Virus record (IMG/VR): IMGVR_UViG_3300044998_000260
Span: 1-64,000 of that record
DNA from: a virus
Reading direction: 5' to 3' (one strand)
DNA length: 64,000 nucleotides
In this document: positions 1 through 9,778 of the stretch, one piece after another
How positions within the stretch are numbered: position 1 is the stretch's first letter
Layout of the letters: every line of letters begins with the position of its first letter
Made by a program: the position numbers and the translations under genes
Notes under the pieces: generated by a model
What the model was told of the DNA's origin: nothing
The model's database searches: none
What the model saw: the letters and a program-made list of their open reading frames with translations, nothing else

Positions 1-133
1 TATGTTCAGCAATTGTATCTGCTATTTTAGTATACAATTGACCTTGGAATTGTTCACATCCTTCCGCCGACACTACAACTAAATGTATATCGGAAGAATT
101 TTGTATTGTGTTTAGCAGTTTATTTATATCCAT
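1..133 (-). CDS. Partial CDS, N-terminal 44 residues of an unknown protein
   Basis: Reads leftward from an ATG at 131-133 and runs off the left edge, so only the start is visible (begins MDINKLLNTIQ, then a hydrophobic stretch HLVVVSAEG). No motif identifies it. It lies 31 bp downstream of the poly-Thr fibre gene in the same direction, so it is probably the next gene of the same operon. The start is chosen because it is the first ATG of the frame; a TATAAATA string overlaps codons 2-4 and is probably a coincidence. Confidence 0.55.
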   Translation of the reverse strand, partial: MDINKLLNTIQNSSDIHLVVVSAEGCEQFQGQLYTKIADTIAEH

Positions 134-164
134 AAAATAACCGAGTAAAGAAATTTAAGTTAAC

Positions 165-2333
165 TTATTGCTCGTATTCATTACATTTAAACAGACTACC
201 GCCACACAAATAACTATCCGTACAGAGATCTTCACCGCAGAATCCATCGGCAACAACTGCGGTCGTGCCGATGCAGTATAAGAATGTGCCTTGTGGCGGA
301 CAACTTGTTGTGGTTGTTGTAGTTGAAGTCGTTGTAGTTGAAGTCGTTGTAGTTGAAGTCGTTGTAGTTGAAGTCGTTGTGGTTGAAGTCGTTGTTGGTG
401 GTGATGTAGTGGTGGTTGTCGTTCCAGCTTCTGTAGTCGTGGTTGTAGTTGAAGTCGTTGTTGGTGGTGATGTAGTTGTGGTTGTAGTTGAAGTCGTTGT
501 TGTAGAAGTCGTTGTTGTAGTTGTGGTTGGCACAGAACATACGGGATCATTTGTAACGAATTGCACTCCACAGAAACCATCCGCGTATACACCCGTAGTA
601 CCGACACAGTATAAGAATGTACCGGCAGGTGCACAAGTTGTCGTCGTCGTGGTCGTCGTCGTCGGCGCAGCCGTGGTCGTGGTCGTGGTTGTCGTCGTCG
701 TCGGCGCACCTGTGGTTGTCGTCGTCGTCGTGGTTGGTCCGGCCGTGGTCGTCGTGGTTGTTGTCGTGGTCGGATCAGCCAATTTTTTAGGAACAAATAT
801 TGTTTGTGATATTTTAGTAGCATCAGGAATATTTACATTGTAATTTGTTTCAAATATACAAAAATAATCATGATCTGCCCGAGGCAATACAAAATTGTTA
901 TTAACAACGATTGGTGTGGGAGAATTATTCGCCGGTAACAACTCTGCTGCTATTTCATACGGACCTTCCAATGACGAGGTGATGTTATATACACTGGATG
1001 TTAATATGTAATATACATTTTGTACGTTACTCCCAGTAACGGATTCATAATGAAATTGTATTGCGTTATTGACCATCTCGGTTGGATATACCACCAATCG
1101 TGCGTTGTCAACTACAATTGGTGGAATTAATACAGAACTGTAAGCCGGCAACCGAACGATATTAAGTATTGGTGAAAACGCCACAAAATCAACGGTTGTA
1201 ACATCTCGATAGTTACTTCTGATGATACGCCAGAAACTTTGTGTAAATGATTGAGAAATAAACTGTGCAAATGTTGCATTTGTAAATTTTCGAATTTGTA
1301 CTGATGGCGTAACTTGATTTAGTGGATCGGATGCATTTACTCGAATAATAGATTCGGTTAAACTAACATTTGATAAAACATCACTAAACATTAGAATTGG
1401 ACGTGGGGTAGCATTACCACCAACAACTTCAAAATTACCAGATATTACAAGTGTATTGGTTCGTGAATTATAAGAAAGACGATTACCTAAACTGAATACC
1501 GGCCCTATGCTGGACGATCCAACAAGGAACGGCGTGTTCACATTATTAAAATGTCCGGCACCAATAAAAATAGCCGGTGCATCACTTTCCACGCCAGCAG
1601 ATCCAGTAAATCCTCGTGCTGTTAAAGTGATGCCGTTGATGTCAGATACATCGCCTACTGTGATAGTCCCGCCAAGATAGTTATTTTTACCTTGAATAAA
1701 TACATTGCCACCATCGAACGGTTGTATATCACTCGTAAGTTCTACAGGAAATAGGTTGTTGTTTGAATCATATAGTTCAACCTTAAATTGTAGATTTTCC
1801 AACCGTTTATTATTTAATACCGTTGATGAAAACGCCGTAGCTGGATTAAATCCATATGCAGTGGCAGATGTAACACTTACATTTGAAATGTTCCATATAC
1901 CCGAATACACCACAAATCGTAGATATGCGGTACCTGATCTACTAATTTTTAAATTTTTACTTTGAACTTCATAAATTTTATATCGATTGGTTTTGTCTAC
2001 TACAAATGTGTCGAGCAAATATCCCAAATAATTCGATTCGGGAAATGCATCGCCGACCAGGTAAACTTCCAATTTGCTATCAACCGTATACTCAGAAAAC
2101 GACGTGAGTGTGGGTTTATATGTAATGGTGTATTCTTCATCTTTATTGAATGTTAACGGCTTTTTGGGACCAAAAAAATATAACGGAGTAGATGTATTCG
2201 CATTGGTATAGTCAGCACCGGTCAATCGTACCGCATCAATGGCATAGGTGGAGTCATAAATAAGATTTAGATCTCCACCAACATTGTCATCGAAATCAGA
2301 AAACGGTACAAAACTAAACGGTAATAAAAACAT
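165..2333 (-). CDS. Tail fibre/adhesin-like protein with poly-Thr linkers and Cys-rich modules
   Basis: 722 aa. The first ~520 residues look beta-rich with no recognised domain. The last ~200 residues alternate long threonine runs (with Pro, Ser, Ala, Gly breaks) with two homologous ~35-residue modules sharing GTFLYC(V/I)GTT and ADGFCG plus further cysteines. Such Thr/Pro tracts behave as extended, mucin-like spacers, and the paired cysteines suggest small disulfide-bonded tip domains; this is inference. It is the last complete gene of the fibre block and is followed leftward by a partial gene. The Thr tracts are coded by ACN repeats, so replication slippage is likely and length may vary between relatives. 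The valine-rich frames on the opposite strand are shadows of these repeats. Confidence 0.75.
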   Translation of the reverse strand: MFLLPFSFVPFSDFDDNVGGDLNLIYDSTYAIDAVRLTGADYTNANTSTPLYFFGPKKPLTFNKDEEYTITYKPTLTSFSEYTVDSKLEVYLVGDAFPESNYLGYLLDTFVVDKTNRYKIYEVQSKNLKISRSGTAYLRFVVYSGIWNISNVSVTSATAYGFNPATAFSSTVLNNKRLENLQFKVELYDSNNNLFPVELTSDIQPFDGGNVFIQGKNNYLGGTITVGDVSDINGITLTARGFTGSAGVESDAPAIFIGAGHFNNVNTPFLVGSSSIGPVFSLGNRLSYNSRTNTLVISGNFEVVGGNATPRPILMFSDVLSNVSLTESIIRVNASDPLNQVTPSVQIRKFTNATFAQFISQSFTQSFWRIIRSNYRDVTTVDFVAFSPILNIVRLPAYSSVLIPPIVVDNARLVVYPTEMVNNAIQFHYESVTGSNVQNVYYILTSSVYNITSSLEGPYEIAAELLPANNSPTPIVVNNNFVLPRADHDYFCIFETNYNVNIPDATKISQTIFVPKKLADPTTTTTTTTTAGPTTTTTTTTGAPTTTTTTTTTTAAPTTTTTTTTTCAPAGTFLYCVGTTGVYADGFCGVQFVTNDPVCSVPTTTTTTTSTTTTSTTTTTTSPPTTTSTTTTTTEAGTTTTTTSPPTTTSTTTTSTTTTSTTTTSTTTTSTTTTTTSCPPQGTFLYCIGTTAVVADGFCGEDLCTDSYLCGGSLFKCNEYEQ

Positions 2334-2352
2334 TATAAAAACTCAGATATTA

Positions 2353-3393
2353 TTAGGAAAGTTGTAAAATCTTGTTTTCGTGTGATTCAACGGCCTCGTC
2401 ACTTGACATGTATACATGTGAAAAGTTTTCAGAAAGGCGGGCGACATCCGAAACTACTTGATTTAGAGGGTATGTCCAATCACCAAATATTTTCTGCTGG
2501 TATAGTGTAGCGTTGGAATACCACCGAATGGAATTGTTTGCCCAGATATAATACGGTAAACACGGGATGATAATTCGAGTATCAATTCCCATCGCCGCAC
2601 TCATATGAGCCACGCTCGTACAACTCGTCACCACTACATCCATTTGACTAAGCCACCATTGTGTATCATACCAATCATGTAATTCATGTTGAAGATCTGT
2701 AATCGTGGAAGGCAAACACTCGGTGTTTTCATCTCGTTGAAAACTATATACTTCCGCATTATTTATTTCTGCAAGCTGAAACAATGGTGTGGGATCAAAT
2801 CGACGATGTTGTTCATGTTCAAACTCGGGACTGCCGCTCCACCGAAGTCCTATACGAAATTTTGTGTGTGGCTGTTGGTGTAGTCTGGGAATATAAGGTG
2901 TTGGATCAATCGATGTCATCCCCAATACATATGCGGCAGCCATTCCAGGTACCCAATAATCGTGATCTACATATGCAGCGCCATTGACATCCACTAATTG
3001 ATGAATGAATTCAAGTTGTCGAAAAACCGGAAACATTGAACGATCTGTAGATACAATCACCTTGGCACCCATATCGTGAAAATATTTTGCGAACCGAACA
3101 TTAATAATGTGATCACCAAGTCCACCTTCACTATGAAATAGTAATGGTCGATCATGCAAGGGTTGATCTTTCCAGATTGGTTTCGTTGACGCCGGTGGCG
3201 ATCCGAATACCCGTATCCAACGACCTACATTTAATGATTCAAATCCACCCAATAAATCACCGTTTCGAATTTTATAAAATCCTAAATTATACTGTGCTCG
3301 TAAATCATCGGTAGGTAGCGATTGCAATATTGCGTAAGCCTTGTCAAATTCACCATGTAAACTATACTGTAACGCTTGATCGAGTGGGTGCAT
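2353..3393 (-). CDS. TPR plus GT9-like glycosyltransferase
   Basis: 346 aa. An N-terminal TPR-like helical repeat (DQALQYSLHGEFDKAYAILQ, residues ~5-55) leads into a GT-B fold resembling the ADP-heptose:LPS heptosyltransferase (GT9) or SPINDLY-type catalytic half: FHSEGGLGDHI near residue 88, a central Trp-rich segment, and VVVTSCTSVAHMSAAMG near residue 255, where this family binds the nucleotide sugar. Proteins with this TPR-GT9 layout modify proteins or surface glycans. Placed between an adhesin gene and an RCC1 gene, it may glycosylate the Thr-rich fibre or another virion protein; that target is inference. The start ATG at 3391-3393 has only a weak upstream GAGAG. Confidence 0.7.
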   Translation of the reverse strand: MHPLDQALQYSLHGEFDKAYAILQSLPTDDLRAQYNLGFYKIRNGDLLGGFESLNVGRWIRVFGSPPASTKPIWKDQPLHDRPLLFHSEGGLGDHIINVRFAKYFHDMGAKVIVSTDRSMFPVFRQLEFIHQLVDVNGAAYVDHDYWVPGMAAAYVLGMTSIDPTPYIPRLHQQPHTKFRIGLRWSGSPEFEHEQHRRFDPTPLFQLAEINNAEVYSFQRDENTECLPSTITDLQHELHDWYDTQWWLSQMDVVVTSCTSVAHMSAAMGIDTRIIIPCLPYYIWANNSIRWYSNATLYQQKIFGDWTYPLNQVVSDVARLSENFSHVYMSSDEAVESHENKILQLS

Positions 3394-3399
3394 AGTTGT

Positions 3400-4500
3400 T
3401 TATACTCTCAGTATTAGTGAATGACCATCGCCTAGTTTGTTTGGTAAATCTGTAACGGTGCCGCCATGTGACCCCAATTGCACCGGTGAACTGCGGTTTG
3501 CGGTGTCACCGAGACCTAATTGACCGTTGCTATTATTTCCCCACACCCATAGCGAACCGTCAGTTTTTTGAGCCATAGTGTGATAACTACCACAAGAAAT
3601 GTTTTTCCAATCGGTTAGTGAACCTACTTGCACCGGTGAACTGCGCCTTGTGGTGTCGCCAAGACCTAATTGACCGGTGTTATTATTTCCCCACGTCCAG
3701 AGTGTTCCATCAGTTTTGACTGCGGCGGAGTAATAAATACTTCCGGCGACCCGTGCCCAATTGCTTAGTGTACCTACTTGCACCGGTGAACTGCGGTGTG
3801 TGGTGTCACCTAGACCTAATTCACTTAATATATTACCTCCCCACGCCCAGAGTGTTCCGTCGGTTTTGAGTGCAAGAGTGTGATAATAACCTCCGGCGAC
3901 CTGCGCCCAATTGCTTAGTGTACCTACTTGCACCGGTGAACTGCGGTTTGTGGTGTCACCGAGACCTAATTGACCGTAGGCATTATATCCCCACGCCCAG
4001 AGTGTTCCGTCGGTTTTGAGTGCAATGGTGTGATAATAACCTCCGGCGACCTGTTTCCAATCAGTTAGTGACCCTACTTGGACCGGTGAACTGCGGTTTG
4101 TGGTGTCACCGAGACCTAATTGACCGTAGGCATTCCACCCCCCCACCCAGAGTGTTCCATCGGTTTTGACTGCAAGAGTGTGAAAACCACCACAAGAAAA
4201 ATTTTTCCAATCAGTTAGTGAACCTACTTGGACTGGAGAACTGCGGTTTGTGAGATCGTTGAGACCTAATTGACCGTAGTTATTGCGTCCCCACGTCCAG
4301 AGTGTTCCATCAGTTTTGACTGCAACGGAATGTGATTGACCACAGGAAACATTTTTCCAATCAGTTAGTGACCCTACTTGGACTGGAGAATTGCGGTCTG
4401 TGGTGTCGCCGAGACCTAATTGACCATCGGCATTATATCCAAAACTGAAAATCTTGAAACCACCATCAACGGATGCCCTAAAAAATCTATCTCGAATCAT
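3400..4500 (-). CDS. RCC1-repeat beta-propeller protein
   Basis: 366 aa made almost entirely of about seven ~50-residue repeats of the RCC1/ATS1 type (pattern GTLWxWGxNxxGQLGLGDTTxRSSPVQVG followed by W..V.CG..H..A.K.DG). Seven such blades close a beta-propeller. RCC1 propellers usually mediate protein or ligand binding. Between fibre genes this one is best read as a virion surface or receptor-binding component; no enzymatic residues are visible. The blades are very similar at DNA level (the ACCGGTGAACTGCG string recurs in every repeat), indicating recent tandem duplication or gene conversion. The next gene begins 3 bp upstream, so the two are probably co-translated. The start ATG lacks a clear SD. 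Confidence 0.85.
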   Translation of the reverse strand: MIRDRFFRASVDGGFKIFSFGYNADGQLGLGDTTDRNSPVQVGSLTDWKNVSCGQSHSVAVKTDGTLWTWGRNNYGQLGLNDLTNRSSPVQVGSLTDWKNFSCGGFHTLAVKTDGTLWVGGWNAYGQLGLGDTTNRSSPVQVGSLTDWKQVAGGYYHTIALKTDGTLWAWGYNAYGQLGLGDTTNRSSPVQVGTLSNWAQVAGGYYHTLALKTDGTLWAWGGNILSELGLGDTTHRSSPVQVGTLSNWARVAGSIYYSAAVKTDGTLWTWGNNNTGQLGLGDTTRRSSPVQVGSLTDWKNISCGSYHTMAQKTDGSLWVWGNNSNGQLGLGDTANRSSPVQLGSHGGTVTDLPNKLGDGHSLILRV

Positions 4501-4503
4501 AAA

Positions 4504-5433
4504 TTATTGTCCCTTAAAACTAAGAACACCAAAGGTTCTACTACCGCTTGCAATGGTTATAAACGATAGGATATCAATGGCCCCTGAAACCGACGAAATC
4601 GAGGGTGCGGTATTTCCCGGCCACAAAATGGACGGGTGCCATGTAACAGTACGGGGACCGTCATATCGACAAATTAAAGTTGTGCTTTTAGCAAACGAGT
4701 TGCTGGGAAACCCCGTTAAATTCACGTACATACTAGTGCTCACTATTACATCATACACCGTGCCTAGCGATAGGTCTAAACTTAAAGTATTTGCAGAAAG
4801 AGAAGAACTTATTACTCGTTCTTCATAATTGGAAAACCGCACCGACCCGGTTAATGAACCAGTAACCGAACCAGAAAGTACTGTAGGTATCGGCGACCAA
4901 CTTGCGGTCAAGGCATATGAAGATGAAACAACGTTCGTTGGTGTCGGTGCCCAACTTGCGGTCAAGGCATATGAAGATGATCGAGCGGTAGATGCGGTAC
5001 TACTAAACGAAGACGACACGACGGACCCGGTAATTGAACCGGTTACGATCATAGACCCCGATACTACTAAGCTACCCGTGATTGTTACAGTTGATACATC
5101 ATAATCATATGTAACGGTTTTGTCTGCGGGAAGACCGGAAAACACATATTTCACCCCGGGCGAAAAATTTACCGGGGCGTCATTGTTGGTACTCCTATAC
5201 ACCACTTCACGAACTAATGATATGACACTAGTAGATGTAATATATCCGTATCCGGTTTCCCATTCAGACGGATTGGCATCAGCATTGACAATGGTATAAA
5301 ATGTTCTACTGCTAGTACCATAAGCAGATAAAAATGTTGAATAATTGTTGACCGAATCGGACAATATAAAATTGCCCAGTCCGGTAGACGTTGACAATTG
5401 TTTAACCCGATCACGCAATACAGGTCGAGTCAT
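4504..5433 (-). CDS. Tail-fibre-like structural protein with SSSYALTASW repeats
   Basis: 309 aa. A central low-complexity region (residues ~115-200) holds repeats of GS(L/M/I)xVTGS and two copies of SSSYALTASW(A/S)P(T/I)PT, a repeat style common in phage fibre and neck proteins of marine T4-like phages. The C-terminal ~90 residues are beta-rich and may form the tip. No enzymatic motif. The ATG overlaps the stop of the upstream gene (ATGA), and GGGAG lies 9 nt before it, so it is translationally coupled to the 5430-6533 gene. Function as a fibre or fibre adaptor is inferred from composition and neighbours. Confidence 0.65.
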   Translation of the reverse strand: MTRPVLRDRVKQLSTSTGLGNFILSDSVNNYSTFLSAYGTSSRTFYTIVNADANPSEWETGYGYITSTSVISLVREVVYRSTNNDAPVNFSPGVKYVFSGLPADKTVTYDYDVSTVTITGSLVVSGSMIVTGSITGSVVSSSFSSTASTARSSSYALTASWAPTPTNVVSSSYALTASWSPIPTVLSGSVTGSLTGSVRFSNYEERVISSSLSANTLSLDLSLGTVYDVIVSTSMYVNLTGFPSNSFAKSTTLICRYDGPRTVTWHPSILWPGNTAPSISSVSGAIDILSFITIASGSRTFGVLSFKGQ

Positions 5434-6533
5434 GGTAACGAACTCCCGGTATAATTCGAAGTAGTATCTAGAAACGATCCAAATGTCCAGTGCATATCAA
5501 CAATGTGTTGATTGGTCGTTTTCCCCGCCGAAACCAATTCATTCGACGCATGACGAGACAATAATAAATCTTTAGGCGTTATCTCTGAATCATCAATCAA
5601 TGTATAAACGGAATTATCGAATTCGTCAACAGAACGTACATATAACTTTGACCGATATATTTGTCCGGCAAAAGTTTGTAAATTTTGATATTCTACATCC
5701 ACATATGAACGAGTGTAATTGGTAATCGCAAAAACGGAACTTCCGGTATACGAAATTTTATAATCGTTGGTGATGATTGGATCAAACGAATTTGTTAAAT
5801 TCAATGACGAGGAAATGATCGCGGTACTTTTATTCAATACATCAACGACCGATCCTGTGAATGATTGTGCATTGTAAGTAAATTGTACAATACCATTGCC
5901 TATGGCCAACGATTTAAATTCATTCGTTGTATCTTGTAATTGAACCGCATAATATACAGATTTCTCTCTTTGAGGAACTATAATTGGATATGCTAACAAA
6001 CTGCCGCCACCGGTATACTCAACGAGATCGGCCACCGCCGTCTTATACGGAGCCAACCGTTCATTAACTTGAATGGTCGGTTTGGTATAGGTTCTAATAC
6101 GAGTATTGGGTAATCTAGTTGGATCAATAATAATACTGCGCGACCATCGAACGTTGTATACACCAATAAATTCGTCCGGAGGAACAACGCCGTTTATATC
6201 ACGTGCTACCTGCCCCAAGATGATCAATGTTGCCGGGCCGGGCGGCGTATCTTCATAAACTTCCACCGACACAATACGAGAAAGACCCTCTAAATAATTT
6301 TTAATGGGTCGAGTATATATGGGATTACCATTGACATCTAAAATTTCAATCAATAATTGGGTGGAATTGACCAGCCACTTTGTACCGTCAATTAAAAACG
6401 CATTTTTTCCCGCTGTAAATACATCGGGAAATTCTGAAATATTAAAATATATTGAATTTTTATCGGTATCCTCAATCCAAACTCGATATTTTTGAAGATC
6501 CTGTAAAAATGTTCTGTTGGGGATTAGTGGCAT
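5430..6533 (-). CDS. Virion structural protein, beta-rich, unknown
   Basis: 367 aa from the ATG at 6531-6533 (MPLIPNRTF...). An in-frame TTG at 6588-6590 would add 19 residues, but that extension would run almost to the nuclease gene stop and lacks an SD, so the internal ATG is preferred. The protein is rich in beta-type segments with Ser/Thr/Tyr and contains no recognised motif. It ends in an ATGA overlap with the next fibre gene. The ATATTTATAG motif at 6559-6568 stands ~25 nt before the ATG. The position at the head of the fibre block suggests a tail or fibre-attachment role. Confidence 0.55.
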   Translation of the reverse strand: MPLIPNRTFLQDLQKYRVWIEDTDKNSIYFNISEFPDVFTAGKNAFLIDGTKWLVNSTQLLIEILDVNGNPIYTRPIKNYLEGLSRIVSVEVYEDTPPGPATLIILGQVARDINGVVPPDEFIGVYNVRWSRSIIIDPTRLPNTRIRTYTKPTIQVNERLAPYKTAVADLVEYTGGGSLLAYPIIVPQREKSVYYAVQLQDTTNEFKSLAIGNGIVQFTYNAQSFTGSVVDVLNKSTAIISSSLNLTNSFDPIITNDYKISYTGSSVFAITNYTRSYVDVEYQNLQTFAGQIYRSKLYVRSVDEFDNSVYTLIDDSEITPKDLLLSRHASNELVSAGKTTNQHIVDMHWTFGSFLDTTSNYTGSSLP

Positions 6534-6558
6534 CGATGTGTAAAATAAAAGAAGACTT

Positions 6559-6568
6559 CTATAAATAT
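6559..6568 (-). promoter_or_regulatory. Candidate late-promoter decamer (ATATTTATAG)
   Basis: One of nine intergenic copies of a CTATAAATAG-like near-palindrome. On the coding strand it reads ATATTTATAG and sits between the Mre11-Rad50 fusion and the 5430-6533 structural gene. T4 gp55-dependent promoters use TATAAATA, so a link to the gp55-like sigma of this window is plausible but not shown; the direction cannot be fixed from the sequence alone. Confidence 0.35.
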
Positions 6569-6592
6569 TACTTTTATAGGCAATTTTCAAGA

Positions 6593-9500
6593 TTAGACGG
6601 AAATATAGGAAAACCCATCCTCTCGTTTGATTTCAATCAGACTGTCGGCAATATCTCGGACCACATCCAAGTGACTGATCAGTATAATAAAGTCAAATTG
6701 CGTCTTCAGCACGTTGAACATCATAAACATAGATGACAAATTTTCGCTGTCAAGCACACCCAACCCCTCGTCAATGACTAGGAAGTTGGATTTTGGTAGA
6801 TTACTAACTGACATTAAAGCAACCCGAATCGCCAAACTACTAATGAACTTTTCCATACCCGACGCCAGCTCCAGCGGCCAGGTACGGTCGTCGTCATAAA
6901 TAATCTTACCATTGATGTTCTTGCCGTCCACGTCCAATGCAACCGTGAACTCAACTATCTGTGATAAAATATTGTTGACTTGGGTTTGTAGTTCCGGGAT
7001 TACCGTAGCAATGAGATGATACGGAAGCCCATCTCGGCCAATTACCGATAAATAGGTTTCATAAGCTTCGTATGTCTCCTCAAGCTCCTCAGCTTCCTTA
7101 ATACGGCTCTTTAGATCGTCGCGCTGACGCTTTAATACAGCCAATTCTGCATATGACTTCTGATACGCATCTTCCAATAATTTAAGCTCTCGCTGGTAAG
7201 ATGCACGATTTTGTACTTGTTCTTCTATGGCCTGTTCTAATAAGCGGTTTTTTTCAATAGAAGTATTGTTAGCCATATACTTCTTGTATAAATCCATCTT
7301 ACGATGGAGTTCACTATCGCAATTGGCCTGATCGGTTCTTAATTGTTCTCGTTCGAGACGAGCCAGTGAACTCTTGTGTTGTGCATCAGAAATTTGCTGT
7401 TTTAACAGAGTAATTTGATTATATTGTTTGGCAGCCTCTTGGGTTGTTTCCAAAAACGACGAACAGTTTTGTATATCCGCGAGAACGGATTCGAGATCAG
7501 AATGTAACCGTTCTAAAATTGACGCCGTTTTTTGAGCGTCTTTTACGAACACATTATTTACGCAATATTCACAGTTCGGATCATATTCGTGCTCTTTAAG
7601 CTTATCAAGCTTTTCCTTTTTGTTTTGAATGTCTACCAGCAAAGTCTTTCTTTTACCGTCAAGCGCGATCAATGTCTTCTCTGACTTGTTTCGCTTTTCT
7701 ATAATGGATTCAATACTCGTAATATCAGGTAGATTGCTTAACTCCTGGGTCAGCCTCAATAATACGGCGTTTCTCTGATCAATCGTATGATCAACTTCAA
7801 CAATTTTTGTGGAGAGTTGAGAAAGCTTATTTTGTATTATTTGTAATTCTTGTTCTATATCATTAATATTTTTGAGTTTAGCCAGTTCAGGATCAATCGG
7901 TAATTTTTGGCTATTTAGTAATTCGATCTCGGTTATACAGCCTTCAATTTTGTTTTTAATGTTTGTAATTGATGTTTCACTTTTTTTGCAAGTTTCTTCG
8001 TATACATCAATATCGCGTTGGAGGTCCGCTAACCTCTGTGTGAAATCATCTTTCTTGAAAGTTTTTAATGCGCCGGCCACCTCTTTAATTTCATCAGATG
8101 CTATCGTAAACAGTCTGTCAAAAATGGTAAGACCGATAAACTGACTGAGCAGTTCTTTACGATCACTCTGACCCGTATCAATGAACAAACTATTTTGATT
8201 TTGTACAGAAAGTGTAGTCAATACAAAGTCTTCATATGTTCCTACATAAGAACGAATGTTAGCATTGGTATCGCGTCGGTCTTCCCCATTTAATGATGTA
8301 ATTTTGTCATCATCGTCTTTACGATAGAAATTAACATCTACCTTCACATCACCATTCTTTTTTCTGGTGCCGGTTCGTTCAATCACATACCGCTTGTTCT
8401 CAATATCTATTTCTAGCTCACATGAAAAAATGTTACGACGAGTATTCATAATGTGACTACCCTTGAAGGCTCGAGGCGTCTTGTCGTATAGAGCGAAACA
8501 CATAGCGTCAAATGCCGAGGTCTTACCGGTGGCATTTGGACTGAATACGCCGTATAATCCTTCCATACCATCAAATTTGATTTCATTACCTTCTCCATAC
8601 GAGAATAGGTTGTCAAACTTGAGATGGATGGGACGCCAAGTAATATTCTTGGGAAGTTCTTCATCACCAATCAACATATTGGTTTTTGTGTTCACATCCA
8701 AGACTTTCTGAATCACATCTGTTGAAATATTTGGATAATGTTCTTCAATATATTTCTTGATAAGACCATTCTGGTGACTGATATCCGTGATATTATCAAT
8801 GGCGCTCTGCTGCACCGAAGACGACCGCGTGGTTTTCTTGACCAACTTGTTTACACTGAGTTCCACGACATTATGCTTTTTTCTAATTGTCGAGATTGCC
8901 TTCTTGATAAAGCTGGCATCAACATCGTCCACAAATATACGAAGACGAGCATTCTTGGGGAAGTGTGAAGTTACGGGCATGGTCTTAGAATCTATTGTAA
9001 TAGTACAATAGCCATAATCGTTTGGAACTTCTACATATTCCACGATAGACGACGACGATACATCCCACACAAAGAACCCATGATTTTTAAGAGACTCGCC
9101 GTGGTTCTGCTGTATCAAACTACCGGGATAAGCAATCTCGGGTATTCCCGGGGCCTTCCGCTGAAGAATTTGCATCCTGTGAATATCACCGAGCAATACC
9201 ATATCATAACCATTAAAAGTCTCAACTGTGACTTTGCTGGTTACTGGGTATCCTAGATCGGTCTGTGCTTTGTTTACTGATGCATGATACAGTGCAATTT
9301 TTGGTCTATTATCCATATCATCGACCGACGGCCAATCTGATGGATCACCAATAATTGAATGCACAGCAAACTGAACATCAGCGAAACTATACACTCCTGA
9401 CTCTCGTAGATAATGTAATCTTTCATGACCAAGATTATCTACAATAGGCGTAAGCGCGTCCAAACGGTGCGGATTTGCAAGATTGAGATCGTGATTACCA

Positions 9501-9778
9501 GCAATAATAATGGTATCGGTTTTATCGGCCAGCGACTTCAAAAAGTCTGATGCTACTCGTACCATCTCTGGACTCATATCGGTTTTTGCGTGAACAATAT
9601 CACCCGCAACAACAATCACCGACTCTCGTAAATCTCTATTATCAAGCAAACCATAAAGTGTCTTAAACACTTGATCATATTCTTGATGTCTTTTAAACAG
9701 ACGAATATGAATGTCTGACAAGTGTACAATGTTTTTTACATTCTTCAGCTTCGTATTTACTGTAAACTTTGTGCTCAT
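6593..9778 (-). CDS. Fused Mre11-Rad50 (SbcD-SbcC, T4 gp47-gp46) recombination nuclease
   Basis: 1061 aa. Residues ~15-330 are an Mre11/SbcD metallophosphoesterase: HLSDIHIR, VVAGDIVH, IIAGNHDLN and GDIHR carry the metal ligands. Residues ~370-1061 are Rad50/SbcC: Walker A PNATGKTS near 415, long coiled coils with a CEYC zinc hook near residue 735, the ABC signature region LASGMEKFISSL near 985, Walker B NFLVIDEGLGVLD near 1015 and a switch His in ISHLD. In T4, gp46 and gp47 are separate and form the DNA-end-resection complex for recombination-dependent replication; here both are one polypeptide, about the sum of the two usual lengths. It overlaps the primase stop by 4 nt (ATGA), so the two are co-translated. 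Confidence 0.93.
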   Translation of the reverse strand: MSTKFTVNTKLKNVKNIVHLSDIHIRLFKRHQEYDQVFKTLYGLLDNRDLRESVIVVAGDIVHAKTDMSPEMVRVASDFLKSLADKTDTIIIAGNHDLNLANPHRLDALTPIVDNLGHERLHYLRESGVYSFADVQFAVHSIIGDPSDWPSVDDMDNRPKIALYHASVNKAQTDLGYPVTSKVTVETFNGYDMVLLGDIHRMQILQRKAPGIPEIAYPGSLIQQNHGESLKNHGFFVWDVSSSSIVEYVEVPNDYGYCTITIDSKTMPVTSHFPKNARLRIFVDDVDASFIKKAISTIRKKHNVVELSVNKLVKKTTRSSSVQQSAIDNITDISHQNGLIKKYIEEHYPNISTDVIQKVLDVNTKTNMLIGDEELPKNITWRPIHLKFDNLFSYGEGNEIKFDGMEGLYGVFSPNATGKTSAFDAMCFALYDKTPRAFKGSHIMNTRRNIFSCELEIDIENKRYVIERTGTRKKNGDVKVDVNFYRKDDDDKITSLNGEDRRDTNANIRSYVGTYEDFVLTTLSVQNQNSLFIDTGQSDRKELLSQFIGLTIFDRLFTIASDEIKEVAGALKTFKKDDFTQRLADLQRDIDVYEETCKKSETSITNIKNKIEGCITEIELLNSQKLPIDPELAKLKNINDIEQELQIIQNKLSQLSTKIVEVDHTIDQRNAVLLRLTQELSNLPDITSIESIIEKRNKSEKTLIALDGKRKTLLVDIQNKKEKLDKLKEHEYDPNCEYCVNNVFVKDAQKTASILERLHSDLESVLADIQNCSSFLETTQEAAKQYNQITLLKQQISDAQHKSSLARLEREQLRTDQANCDSELHRKMDLYKKYMANNTSIEKNRLLEQAIEEQVQNRASYQRELKLLEDAYQKSYAELAVLKRQRDDLKSRIKEAEELEETYEAYETYLSVIGRDGLPYHLIATVIPELQTQVNNILSQIVEFTVALDVDGKNINGKIIYDDDRTWPLELASGMEKFISSLAIRVALMSVSNLPKSNFLVIDEGLGVLDSENLSSMFMMFNVLKTQFDFIILISHLDVVRDIADSLIEIKREDGFSYISV

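Noticed and set aside
265-843. Plus-strand valine-rich ORF opposite the poly-Thr gene
   Set aside because: GTN codons are the mirror of ACN threonine codons; it has no start signal and the minus-strand product has a meaningful domain pattern.
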